Below the pieces are notes generated by a model. It was not told where the DNA came from, made no database searches, and worked only from the letters and a program-made list of their open reading frames with translations. From positions 16,611,756-16,675,755 of the forward strand of contig OX439127.1 of NCBI GenBank assembly GCA_949318235.1: a stretch of DNA of 64,000 bases, in the 5' to 3' direction. The position numbers and the translations under genes are program-made. Origin of the DNA: Ecdyonurus torrentis. Taxonomy: Eukaryota; Arthropoda; Insecta; Ephemeroptera; Heptageniidae. This document shows positions 23,287 to 40,592 of this stretch, piece after piece. Within the stretch, counting starts at the first letter, position 1. Each line of letters begins with the position of its first letter.

Positions 23287-23602
23287 GTATAGGGTGGTTT
23301 CATGCATGTTAAAGTCGACGCCATAAGTGAGCGCTAAATATCATGGGCCAGTATGGGAAAATGACTCATTTTGCCAGTTTAAAAATACTTCGCAATATTT
23401 TTGAGAGCATTGATGCTGTTAACAGGTTGAATTAGTTTTTCAAGTATGCAAGAAAAATAATAATAGTAATAAAAATATATATTTTCAAAAGAAAATAGCC
23501 AAAAACTACGTTTTTCCTATGCTGAGCAATGCTATTAATTGCTCAAGAAGAGCATCAAAAAGAATTCAGAATGACGTCATGCGTAGACACCCTATACAAA
23601 AA
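23287..23602. mobile_element. Possible small TIR element (TATAGGGTG ends)
   Basis: The left end GTATAGGGTGGTTTCATGCATG is partly inverted at the right as GACGTCATGCGTAGACACCCTATAC. The outer 10 bases match well and the inner part poorly. No transposase. This could be a chance or heavily decayed element. Confidence 0.35.
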
Positions 23603-24724
23603 CGTTTCCCATCTTTCACATATCAAGGAACTTTCTGCGTATCTGTAAGGATATTTAAAAAAAAAATCAGGTTCATTATCATAAAATGCCTTCAAATTGT
23701 ATAAGGAACAATTACATTTCTTTCATTACAATTTTTTGGATTGCCCGTCAACTTTTTGATATAATAAATTTGTTATTTATAATAAAATTAAAGATATATT
23801 ATAGTTTAAATAATTTGCAATATAAAATGTCAGTTCAATGGCTTCTGGAAAAAAAAATTATTATTTTGAAAAGTCAATTTGTACTGATAATAACATTAAA
23901 AAAAATTAATATAAATTAAGCGGTTTCTCTCTAAGAATAATACAATTTTCTGATTACAAAGCGTATATAGTCTAGCATAAGGTATTCATTATTATTATTG
24001 TTATATATAGTTATACATATATGCGGTCAAAAGAACAAAGGAAAATTGTATTAAAACAGAAATAATATTCAGCAAGTATAGTTATAATAAATTTGTAAGC
24101 TACATACGTTTTTAGTATTTGTAATACGTAATGTTAATGATATATCCTATAATATACAAGTCTGACTGCTCTTTTCGTTTGAGTCGCTGTCAAAACAAGA
24201 TAAACTCATCATGAACGGTCACTTGCTTTAGTGAAGTAAAAAATAATATTAATAATATTTGAACGTTTCAGAAAAAAGAAAACGCTGACAAAAAGATTCC
24301 AAACAACCTGCTAGTCTGCTAATTTTAAATTTTTGCTGAACTATATTTTACTTTTCAAATCATAATTCTTCAAATAAAACCATGACAAGCTCTGAGTTTA
24401 AATTGACTGAACAAAGTAATAGAATTCTATGTAATTTATATTATAACCACGATCATTTATATATACGTTACCAATTGAGAGTAAATGATGCGTTACATAA
24501 ACATCAAAACTCGGAATAGACAACTTGCATGCCATTTTTTTATGGTCTTAAAAAATTCTTTAGAAAATATAAATAATATTGGTGTATATAAAACTTCTTA
24601 AAAAAATGCTCCTTCATACTTAAAGTAATTTTTGAAATTCAATTTTAGTTCAAGTAAGATGGTGTCCATTACGCCAAATAACAGTTCGCGTTTCTTCTTC
24701 TTTTTTTTTTTTTAAATTGTTGAA

Positions 24725-25064
24725 ATCGTTCTGACGAGTTTGCACCCACTAAAATTGGTAATAAAAGTTATAATACCATGGTTAATTGGAAAAAAGTAAA
24801 GAAAAATGGAGAAAATTCAAGAAACCTTCAATTTACTCAAATATCTTTCAAAATGCATAAGATTACCGCGCTTGTATTTAGTAGCGCATGCGCAAAGCGG
24901 TTTCCAGCGAGTTCGGCAAAAAAAAGTTTTCTGCGCCGACCGTCTCGTGTTTGTTTTCCATGCCCGAATTTTTTAAAAAAGTTGTTTGCTAAAATACTGC
25001 TTTTTAAAAAAAAATCGGTCACTGGAAAAAGTTTTTGAGTGGGTGCGAACTCGTCCAGAATGAT
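24725..25064. mobile_element. MITE with about 30-bp inverted ends upstream of the acidic-protein gene
   Basis: The left end ATCGTTCTGACGAGTTTGCA, continuing CCCACTAAAA, is inverted at the right as GAGTGGGTGCGAACTCGTCC then AGAATGAT, with few mismatches. The interior has no coding potential. It ends about 250 bases before the splice acceptor of the next gene, so it sits in the probable promoter or first intron of that gene. Confidence 0.8.
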
Positions 25065-25344
25065 TTTATTTTATAATAAATGTTATGCAAAAATTATGGT
25101 TATCTTATTATACAAAAATTTTGAAAATGGGAAAACACCTTAAAATGCTGGTTCATTAGGAAAGGACAGAGAGAGAAAAAAAAATGGCAACAATGAAAAA
25201 CTTCATTGAACTTCAGCTATTCAAAATTTGCAGTTCTTGACAGTTACGGAGGTTGAGCTAAATTTTGTCAACAATACTGAAATTATAAACAAGTTTGAAT
25301 GAATTATTTTTCAGAGAGGAAACGAGAATAAAAGCAGCATCAAA

Positions 25345-26263
25345 ATGAAAAAGTTCTTTATCTTAACCATTATGGTTTTGTTTATCAATTCCTCATTCTC
25401 GTGGTGTGGTTGTCCGAGTGTTCCACCATTTGGTGAAGGTGAAGTACCCAATACTGATGATAACCAAGAAATAGATACTTCTGAAACATCAGATGAAAAT
25501 TTTGAAGAAACTGTTTTAAAAGATGATACATCTAACGAAGAAAAAAATGAAGATTCGTCTTCAGAAACTGAGACTGAAATTAATCAATGTTTACCAGAAG
25601 AAACAGAATCTGAAGATGTTGGAACAAGATTAGACGATACAGAAAAATCTGAAAATAATGATGCAGATTCAGCTACTAGCGTGCCTGACAATAAAGCAGC
25701 TGAAACTTTAGTCTCAGAAGAAGAGACGACCGATATGGCAACAGATGAATGTGCAGAAAATTCTGTATCAAATGAAATTTCTGATAAATATAAAAATATA
25801 TTGAAAAAATTAGAGGCAATCTATAAGAATGTAACTGGACTTCTATCGGAGATTAACAATTTGAAAGGTAACTTGTAACTTTAATATTATAAATTAATAC
25901 GTTTTTGTATCATTTTTACGCAAATTTTGTTACTGAAATATATTTAAGGTCATTTTCAATGATATTGCACTGAATATTTCTCATATTGAACTACACAGTT
26001 CTTAATATCTTAGTTAAAATCTAATAGCATTAAAATATGTTGAGCTCCAATTGTCAATATTTTTATTAGTATTATTACTATTTTTTTAAGTGACTTATTT
26101 TAAATATATGATGATAATAAAATATATTATGTAATGTTCTCATTTGTTCACAGCTTCTTGCATTGCTCCAGAGCCCAAGTTAAAGCAAGACAACACTTGC
26201 GAGCAGCGAGAAAACGTATGCAATACGGGCGGAGCTGCCAAAACGACTAGCTGCCAAAAATAG
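25345..26263 (+). CDS. Small secreted, highly acidic protein with cysteine-rich tail; family unknown
   Basis: I do not recognise this family. Exon 25345-25867 ends in phase 1 at AAAG|GTAACT and joins a second exon 26154-26263 after TTTGTTCACAG, giving 210 residues. Without splicing the frame stops only four codons past the donor, so the spliced form fits better and adds four cysteines. Seen: a signal peptide (MKKFFILTIMVLFINSSFS), then WCGCPSVPPFGEGE. A low-complexity stretch of about 100 residues very rich in Glu, Asp, Ser and Thr follows. Next comes a short possible amphipathic helix (YKNILKKLEAIYKNVTGLL) with a glycosylation site NVT, and finally the tail ASCIAPEPKL...TCEQ...VCNT...SCQK. 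An acceptor (TTTTTCAG, 25307-25314) just before the start suggests an upstream 5' UTR exon. Strongly acidic secreted proteins often bind calcium or mineral, but that role here is only a guess. It lies between two GILT genes without homology to them. Confidence 0.75.
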
Positions 26264-26887
26264 TAGACTTTAAGATTTCTTTTATGTGTGTGTTAAACTG
26301 TGTTTAAAATGTAAGTTGTTTCATTTCCTTTGAAATATAATTATTTTAAAAGTTGTTTATTCAATTTTATTCATTATTTGTTTCATATTTTTACAACTAC
26401 AACGCAGAAAACAATATTAAAAAATTAGCATCGTAATTGACTTAAACCTTTATTATACGCCTTCGGTTATTTCGGTCTTTTTGGATTTGGTTTGGTGATT
26501 TTGATCAAAAACCGAAATTCAAGTTTTTTTTGGATTTGGGCACAATATTTTGCTAATTTTTAGTAATGAACATTTTGTATAAAAAACAAAACCTCGTAAA
26601 AACATTTAGATCTATAGTTTGGGCAATAATTTTTAAACAAAACTAGTTTTGGTCAAATTGAAAGGAAAAAAGAATACTATTTCTAACGACAGGTTTTGTT
26701 AACTGTGCATAGCTAAAAGTAACTGCTCAATAATAAATTACTATACCCTTAAAAATGAGAAAATCTTCTTAAATTTTATTAAGTGGTGAAAAACTACTCG
26801 CTATATTCACAAGCATTATACTTCCATCATATATTTGCACTATATTTTTTAAATCATCTAAAGTTGATAAATAAAAAAAACAATAGC

Positions 26888-28091
26888 TCGTTCTAAACTA
26901 CACACAAACTCTTGAGCCAACTTCGAAAAATTTCCTTTGTTAAAAACATCTGATCATGATGTAATTTCCTGTTTACTACGTTTATATATGGTTGATCATT
27001 GTTATTTCTTCGTTTAGAACTTTAAACTTGATAAGAATGAACGAAAACTTATTTTAAAAAAGTTCCATTCTCAATATGCAACTCACTTTTAGTGGCTCAA
27101 AAAACAAGATCAACCAATGAATGTGTCTTATTTTGTTGGTCAGGCAATCACTGTAAATGAGGTTCAAGATACTTTACAGAACAAAAGCTAATATAATTTT
27201 AATTATCAATAATAATAATAATAAAAAGATATTATAAAATAAACCACTCTTCACATAAGTATACATGCACAAATAATAAAGTAAATAAATGAAAAAACAC
27301 AAATAAAAGCTTTGTAACCATAATCATTTCACAATTTACATCAAACTGAACACTGAAATCCAAACATAAACGAAGGAGCATCACCTATATACTATACTTA
27401 AACTTTGAACTCTACTATACATGAAATATATGTAAAGGTATATTTATATTATAGCTCGTTCTATAAACTACACACAAATATTGACCCAGCTTCGAAAATG
27501 TTCCTTTGTATTACAAACAGCTGGTTATGACGTCGTTAACTGTTTACAACGTTAATACATGGTCAATCGTTAGCTCGTCTGCAAAGTCAGACTTCCGGCG
27601 CAACTTTTGTGTCGATATGTTCCTTTGTTATAACAGCTGATTATGACTTCGTTACCTGTTTACTACGTTTATTCATATGGTCGATCATTGTTATTTCTTC
27701 GTTTAGAACTCTGAACTTGATAAGAATGAAAGAAACTCCACACAAAAAAGTTCCATGCTCTTCATGTGACTCAATTTTTGTCAATTTTGTTAGCTCAAAA
27801 AACAAGATCAACCAATGAATGTGTCGTATTTTGTTGGTCAGCCATGAATCACTGTTGTTGATTCACTTTACTTTACAGAACAAGCTGTTGTTATTTCTTC
27901 TTTTAGAACTTTGAACTTGATAAAAATGAAAGAAACTTCCCAAAAAAAAGTTCCAGTCTCAATATGCGACTCACTTTTATCGGCTCAAAAAAAAATATAT
28001 ATATATATATATATCAACTAATGTATGTGTCTTATTTTGTTGGTCAGCCAATCACTGTTATTGAGATTCACTTTACTTTACAGAACGAGCT
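26888..28091 (+). repeat. Four degenerate direct copies of a 150-300 bp repeat
   Basis: Copies at about 26888-27187, 27452-27600 (partial), 27613-27889 and 27887-28091. Shared landmarks in order are CTCGTTCTA, TTCCTTTGTT, TGTTTACTACGTTTAT, GTTATTTCTTCGTTTAGAAC, AACTTGATAAGAATGAA, AAAAAGTTCCA, CAAGATCAACCAATGAATGT, TTATTTTGTTGGTCAG and TTTACAGAACAAGCT. The last copy has gained a (TA)n tract. All copies point the same way, and no frame is conserved across them. Confidence 0.85.
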
Positions 28092-28168
28092 TATATATTA
28101 TATGTGAGTGTGAGTATTAATGCTACATCTTCCTCGCTTTATGTTTGAATTTCCGTGCTCATGATAAT

Positions 28169-28313
28169 ATATATTCAACTCAAAAAACCTCAGTCGATTT
28201 AAATCGGGCATGCTTAAAGTATCGCCCATTGTCACATTTGAGGAGAAGGGGGGCGGCTGGGCGATACCGTAAAAGGTCGAACGGCAGGTAACTCAGGTTT
28301 TTGAGTTGAATAT
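28169..28313. mobile_element. Short TIR element or MITE (TATATTCAACTCAAAAA ends)
   Basis: The left end ATATTCAACTCAAAAAACCT is inverted at the right as AGGTTTTTGAGTTGAATAT. A second pair, GTATCGCCCA and TGGGCGATAC, lies inside. The interior is much richer in G and C than its surroundings (AGGAGAAGGGGGGCGGC). About 145 bp, with no coding potential. Confidence 0.75.
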
Positions 28314-29825
28314 AGTTTGAACATAAATGTGAACTGAGTGAAACTGTAGTCCTAATATTATTTTATTTATAAATATAATTATGTAAAGTGTTTTAATGGT
28401 TTTATCAAGTGATATTTATTATTATCAATAATGTTTAATAATTTGTGTTAATTTGTAAAATGTTGCGATTTAACTTGTAAACAAAAATAAACATCTCACA
28501 CATTTTATGTCTTTCCTATAAACAAAATTTAAGAATATGTTTTATACGTGCGCAATTAAATAATAATATTAATATTAAAATATATAATCTTAAAAGTATA
28601 TAGTTTATAAAATATGAATAATATAGGAAGAATGCCACATAATTTTAAATATAATACGAGTCAAAATATCACATCAATAAATATTATTATGTATATTATA
28701 TTTTTTCAATTTGACCAAATTTTCAGTTTAAAAAACATTGAACAAAACTAGATGCAAATGTTTTCAACGGGTTTTGTATTTTGCATGTATAAGTTATTAC
28801 TAGAAATGAGAGAAAAAATTGCGACTATTTTAATTCCGTTTTTTTTTTTTTTTTTTTTATCAAAATCGCCGAGTTTTGGTAAATTCCAGGTTTTGATGCT
28901 AGCATATATATAAATATGCAAAAGCATATAAAATGAAGTTTTCCTGAAACGTAGGACATTATCAAGTTGGCAACTTTTTTGAAAGTAGTTGAAAAGTGCA
29001 ATAATTTTTAGAACGAGTTTTTCTAAGTGTCTGGATCGAGTATATTATAATGGAAGCTCCTGCTACCAGACTTACTGTAAAGTGCAAACCGTGCCAATAT
29101 TCTTATACTATAGCAGCTCTTCTTATCTTTGCAGCTCTTCACTTTTATTCTCAATAGTTTACACACAACCAGCAGTAATTAGTTTAGGTTTTTAAGCCTG
29201 AATACGTGTGGAATAATTAATAATGGGATAATTAACGTCAACCAATAATATTACAAAATAATCCAAACAAAAACAAATATTGATTCAAGAGTATGATTTT
29301 ATCAATAAAATATTAATAATTTAAAACTTCGTTTTAACATTTAAATAAATGAATAAATAAATATATTATTGTCTTTTTATATGCAATACAATAAAATTTG
29401 ATATCGTAAGAAACATACATTACATGGGGGATACAGTGATGAATTACATGAGATATTTAAATAATTCTAGTACTTTTGACATATTGAAATTTTTGATAAC
29501 AATATTTTACTCATATAAATAAATTGTAAAGCTTCTGTAAATATTAGTAAATATATTCATGCTGTGGCCACAACATTTGTGCTTTTAAAGCGTTAGTTGT
29601 GTCAATATTTTTTTAGTTATATAATAATTTTGAATATTTGGCTGATGGGTTTACATCATACCTTTTTTGGAAAAAAAAAAAAATAAAACATGAAAATATC
29701 CCATATACTTGCTTTTAACATGATGTGTACATAAAATTATTCATATTTTAGTTATTTATATTGGGAAAAGTGGAGAGCTTTTTGAACTGTAGTTAACTTT
29801 GACACTATGCTTGCAATATGTCACA

Positions 29826-29948
<123 letters not shown>

Positions 29949-31237
29949 CACACATATATATAATATATATATTATATTATATAAAACGTAACTTTTGAAC
30001 TATTTAGCGATACAGTACTTCAATTTATAAAACTAACGTACTATACATAAAAATACAAGCAATATGTTGTGTTTTTTGGCCTTTTGACAGATTTTTGGTC
30101 GGTCATAACCGAAAACTGCAAAATATTTACATTTGAAAATATTTTTGTAAAAGATATAATATATTACCATAATATAAATAAACTATGATATTACTCTCTT
30201 AAGTAACAAGTGAGATTCTCAAATGGCATTCAGCAATACAGCCCAGTATAATTTATATATTATATACTGTGTATGTGTATAGTGTAGAATAATAAAAGGA
30301 TTGTTAATGAAAAAAACAAACACAATAAATAAAATTATGCATTTCAAAACATTAAGAGATAAAATTGGAATAAGAAAGTCAGAACAAGAATTCAAAAAGC
30401 TACCTATATTAGATGTATTTGCAAAGTAAAATAATAAGTCCCAAAGCTTGCTTATTTATCTACTTTAGTCTTACAAAAAAAAGGTGTAACATTTTCTTTT
30501 TTTTTTATTTAAGTTAAAAATTAGTATGTATTCCATGTAAAGAATTTTCCTATTCAAAAGGTTTTATTTTGTGAATAAACCAACATAGGAAGAGAAAATT
30601 TTATAAAGCGTACGTTATACAAAATTTGCATGTTTCTTATTTTTATATACGTATATAAAGGTAGCGAAAGTTTACTAACAAACGACGTATATAATAAATA
30701 TAATACTTATTTACATTACGCGTTATAAGAATATAATATATATATATATATATAAAGCGATGAATTAAGTTTTACTTTTCAACATATGTATGAAACCAAG
30801 TAATAAAATATAATTTGTTTATTACAATTATAATAACTTGAAGTAAAAGCTTACACTTGGATAATATGATAATAGCAATTGTTTAAGGACGTCGTTTCAA
30901 AGCAAAGTGGTTTTGCATGTCTACCAAAATGTTGTGTATATATATTATATTAGCAACATGCAAAGTTGAATAAACCGTCTCGCAGAATGTAAGATTGACT
31001 TTACTAACTATATACACATACACATAGAGAATAACTGTAACGTTTTGCTTAACATCACGGCTAACTGGAGAAGATGCTAAAAGGTCATAAGCCTCAACTT
31101 CATCATACACAATGAAAAGTTAACCCGGAAAAAAATGCTTTACATATAACAGGTTTTAATTGTAAGATACAACACGTCAATACAACCGCTTATTGAACGA
31201 TAAATTACTGACTTTTATAAAAGTATTAATTATATGA

Positions 31238-31241
<4 letters not shown>

Positions 31242-31331
<90 letters not shown>
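31242..31331. repeat. (AG)n microsatellite, about 90 bp
   Basis: About 45 perfect AG units in intergenic DNA. Confidence 0.98.
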
Positions 31332-31336
<5 letters not shown>

Positions 31337-32981
31337 TCGACGTACTAAAACATAATGATGAAGATCAGACTGCTAAGTACTGCTAAACAGTGACGTAAGA
31401 AGCCAGATGTTTTGGGGTCACAGGGTCAGAAATTGGGAAAAAAAAAATTTTGTATACAATTAGTAAGACATAAGCATGACATGATAACAATGCAAAAGTT
31501 TTACAATAAAAAGAATTGTAATCAGGACAGGTCTTTCTTAAATGTACGAGTTTCATTATATACAGTGAGAGTTTGGATATAGACATGCGAGAAACGCTCG
31601 AGGTTGAATACTTTTGCAGTTTAATGTTTTTGTATGACAAAATATAAAGATTTTATTATTATTATAATTTTTTTTTTTTTTTTTTTTTTTAGGTTTTTAG
31701 GAAATTTATTTTATATAATTTTCATACAGTCAAGGAAAAGTTGGCACATCCCGATTTATGAAATGTAGATGACAGACTGACGTTATAATGGTGAAGTAGT
31801 AGTCAGTAATTGTGTAATGTTAATATAATAGCAATCGATAAATTTTACAAAAGCAAATGCAAATGTCTAATATGTGATTACTTCAATTAAAAATCAAGTG
31901 ACGTCATTCATGTTGGTCACAAAACAAGTTCAGTATAATATATAACAGCTAGAGTAATTATGAAATGGTGCAATTCACCTGATTACATAAACGTCAAATA
32001 AATCAAGTTCCAATACCTTTCACTAATCACATAATCACACATTTCATATGGTTGCATGTAAATATACTGTACCATGTTCTATAATATAAAAAAAAAAAAT
32101 TTTAGTCAACAAAAATTATTGTATTTTTGCGCTATAAATTTCCCTTTTCTCTTTTTCTGTCTTTCTTCTTCATTTTCATTCTTTCTTTTTTTTTTTTTTT
32201 TTTTTTTTTTTTTGCGGTTTTCCTTATTTATATATTTATTTATTTATTTTACCATTTGTTTTTAAAATGATAAGAATTTATTAGTGAGTAAAGATCATGA
32301 ATAATTCACTTTACATGCAAAATAAATCCATTTAAAAAAATAGAATAAGAATCTCTAATAAATGATTATGGCTTAGAACATTCATATAGTTTTAATTAAA
32401 CATTATTACTATATTCGCTGACTTCTCCAATTTGATAGTCTTCATATCTTTTTATTTTTTTTATTGTGACTTTAACTATAAATAATATTGTTTGAAAATA
32501 AATTTCAAAGTGACTTTTAAACATTATATTCATAAGTATTACTTTAACAGTTATCAGAACAAGGAACAGCAAAATGTTAAAATATTACAAAAATAATGAT
32601 AATGACCCCTCACGATGTTAAAAAGTGGCGTAAAATAGTTTAAATAGAATTTTTGTTCTTTGGTTTTTAAAAACATTTATCAACCTTGGCGGAAGCGAGA
32701 GGTGAAAACTAGCATTATACCCCCACTTTTTTTTTTGAAATTAAAAAAAAAAAAAAAGTATTTCTATATATGTACTGTAACGAAAGTTTCCATGAGTATA
32801 AAACTGTATTTTATAGCGCTATTTGATATGACTATGAGCTCTTTGTTGAAAGTGAATTGTACACTTGGTGTGAGTTGCCTCGGCAATAAGGTATAGTGGG
32901 CATCGCGTTTGTGGAGTTGAAGTTAGTAGTCACTTGCAGACATCGTACAAGTGAATACATTTATTTGGCTCCAGCTAAGTC

Positions 32982-38058
<5,077 letters not shown>

Positions 38059-38099
38059 CTTAAAAACATTCACACAAAGAAAAATCAAAATTACATGAA

Positions 38100-38105
38100 A
38101 ATAAA
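38100..38105 (+). promoter_or_regulatory. Poly(A) signal of GILT gene 2
   Basis: AATAAA lies 42 bases after the TGA stop; another AATAAA follows at about 38250. Confidence 0.55.
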
Positions 38106-38314
38106 ATTTGAAAACAAAAAAACGAAACTATACAATTAAATTTAATAACTAATGTACAAATCATACACTAAAAATGTGAAGTTTTTTAATATACCCTAAA
38201 ATTTCTTCTCTTTATGTGAATTTTGTTTAAAATGTTTAATTAAAAAGTGAAATAAATGTATATTTATATACTTAAAATTGAAACAAATAAAAAATATTTA
38301 AATGGAAATGCTAT

Positions 38315-38317
<3 letters not shown>

Positions 38318-38383
<66 letters not shown>
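38318..38383. repeat. (AG)n microsatellite
   Basis: About 33 AG units just downstream of GILT gene 2. Confidence 0.97.
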
Positions 38384-38386
<3 letters not shown>

Positions 38387-39501
38387 TCCTTAACTGCAAT
38401 GCCTGTCTTGTAAAGTGTGTACTCTTAACCTAGAATAACAACAACCAGAAATACATAAAACTTACACAGTTGTTGCGTTGTTGCACTCTTCAAAAACTTC
38501 ATATTAAAATTCTAGGAAGGAAGAAGAAGAAGAAGAAGAAAAAAAAAACTTGCATTTTAAAATTATAATTGGCGCGTACGTGTCAGTCAGACTATTCTAC
38601 AATAATTGTGCTTACACCTGAAATTATAATTTAGCATTCTCAGTATTTAGTATAGGGCCTATATAGTTTGTAGAAAAACAAACTATTTATTTTGGCAATT
38701 ACTTTATTTCCTATTCATACACAGCCAACAACAGCACATATAGTTGACAATATAGTAAAAAAAAAAAAAAAAAAAAAACTAATAAATTCCCAAAATGCAC
38801 ATAATAAGAATAAATGTGTTCAGTAAAGAATTTATAATAAATGAATATGTTAAGAAAAAATCATATTGTACAATAATTAACAAGCTATGGTGGAAAAACG
38901 TCCCATTTCCCAAATTTTCATAATCAAGATGTGTTTTTCTATCAAATATTTTTAATTTTCAGTAAAGAATTCATTTGTAATTACCATATATAGAAATCCT
39001 ACATTGGTTTCAAGTTTATTAGGAATGAGAATTATAAAAATGAAATTGTAATTTTTTAATTTTGATTTTTGATAATTTAAAGGAACGATCTGCATAATAT
39101 GCAAACTGTTCAATGTATGAATGGAATGAAAACACTTTTAAGCAGCATAGGCAGGAACACACATTGGGGGGGGGGGGGGGGGGGGGGGGGAATAGCATTT
39201 GGTAGTGACATTTAAAAGGATTGGAAAACAGCCTATCCAATACATTTCAGAATAAGGTCATATAGTAATAATGGATAAAGAGAGGTTAGTAAAATGAGCA
39301 CAACAGCCCATTGCTTCTCCCTATCTTACACTGAAGTGCTTTTCCTTGAAACTCCAAACTTCTTCTCTCCATTTATTATTATTAATTTATGGCTCACTAT
39401 ATGCTGCTACATAGTGCCAACATGAAGTCCTAATCATGTCTTTTTAAAATAGTTTACATTACAAAGTAAAGTAGAATTTGTCCAAATTTTTTAGTTTAAA
39501 T

Positions 39502-40095
39502 AATGGAGGTTATCGGTTTAGCACGCGGGGAGACGCGGGGAAAGCTAAGGGCCCCCTAATTTAACATTACGTTTATAAGGAAAATCAAGTTTTTTGCAAT
39601 TTTTGAGAAAACTACTCCACCGATTTCGGAGAAATTCAAATGAGAAATTTTACGTGTTTTAAGCCATAGAAATTTTTAAGCATATATATATATATATTTT
39701 TTTTTTTGCTTGCCATATTGTGTTATCGTGCTATACACCAATCCCAGTCCCAGTCAAGACATTGTCTTATCGACAGGTAAGGACTTTCCAATTAATGGAA
39801 AAGCACACACGGGCCGGCCACGGCCTAAGTACACAGCCCGGCATTCGCCATGACAGCCTAGAGAAACCGTGGAAACATCTAGGCAGGCTGGTCGGTGCAA
39901 TCACATCAATCATGCACCTCCTGAATACTGTGCGTCGTCATGGAATGCATGTAAACATGCATCGTGTTGTGCTCTCACACTTCACGTACGCACCCAGCAG
40001 TGGCTCGAACCTATACTCGGTGAGGAGTACAGAGTTGCAAGTCAGCTGCCTTCACCACTCGGCAATACCAGCTCAGTAAACCGATAACCTCCATT
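39502..40095. mobile_element. TIR element, about 594 bp, enclosing a tRNA-derived SINE
   Basis: The exact 19-bp ends AATGGAGGTTATCGGTTTA and TAAACCGATAACCTCCATT enclose a region of higher GC content. Part of the interior is a separate SINE-like sequence (see 39684-40072). The open frames inside have no motif and stop at the element boundary. Confidence 0.8.
39684..40072 (-). mobile_element. tRNA-derived SINE (class II tRNA-like head)
   Basis: On the minus strand the head reads TTGCCGAGTGG (near the polymerase III A box, 10 of 11), then AAGGCAGCTGACTTGCAACTC. About 40 bases on is GGTTCGAGCCA (near the B box, at 40001-40011). The order and the GCCGAGTGG/AAGGC form resemble Leu or Ser tRNA with a long variable arm. 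A body of about 270 bases follows, and the element ends in an A-run and (TA)n tail at about 39684-39710. Not a functional tRNA: the acceptor stem does not pair. Confidence 0.65.
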
Positions 40096-40330
40096 CCTTG
40101 TTATTATCAATGATAATAATGTCAACCAGACCACACAAACAACATTAATATTATGTTTATCTTGCTATAGAAGGTAAATTGCCATTTGACGACATTTATA
40201 TTTTGCATGCAACATTTAAAAACATCGACCAAAGAGATTAAAGAATAGACAACTTTACATAATCAGCACTTTATTGTCAATGACAAGGGTCATTATGTTG
40301 ATCACTGGCAATGTCATGATTAGTTTCAAA

Positions 40331-40592
40331 TTTTGTTTTGACCTTGTACAGGGCTTACAACGCTAAATTGAGCGTTTTAATTGTTTAATTTATCGCTTCA
40401 GAATTATTAAAACACGTTAAATCGCACATCATTATATAGTACAAAGCGTAACTCACAAAGTATTTTGGATGTTATGCTTTTTACTTTATAAAGATGTGCG
40501 ATTTAACATATTTTAATAATTCTGAAGCGATAAATTAAAAAATTAAAACCCTTAATTTAACATTGTAATCCCTATAACAGGTCAAAATTAAC
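40331..40592. mobile_element. Foldback MITE, about 262 bp
   Basis: Left arm TTGACC.TGTACAGGGCTTACAA, ending in ACGTTAAATCGCACATC. The right arm GATGTGCGATTTAACATATT runs through AATTCTGAAGCGATAAATTA to GGTCAAAATTA. Arms of about 105 bases are separated by a loop of about 55 bases. It interrupts the first copy of the 38650-48300 repeat. Confidence 0.85.

Noticed and set aside
40001..40072. Possible tRNA gene
   Set aside because: A and B boxes are near-consensus, but the acceptor stem does not pair and the sequence continues into a SINE body with an A-rich tail.
39720..40087. Plus-strand frames of 119 and 72 codons
   Set aside because: They lie wholly inside the TIR/SINE element, antisense to the tRNA-like head, and show no protein motif.
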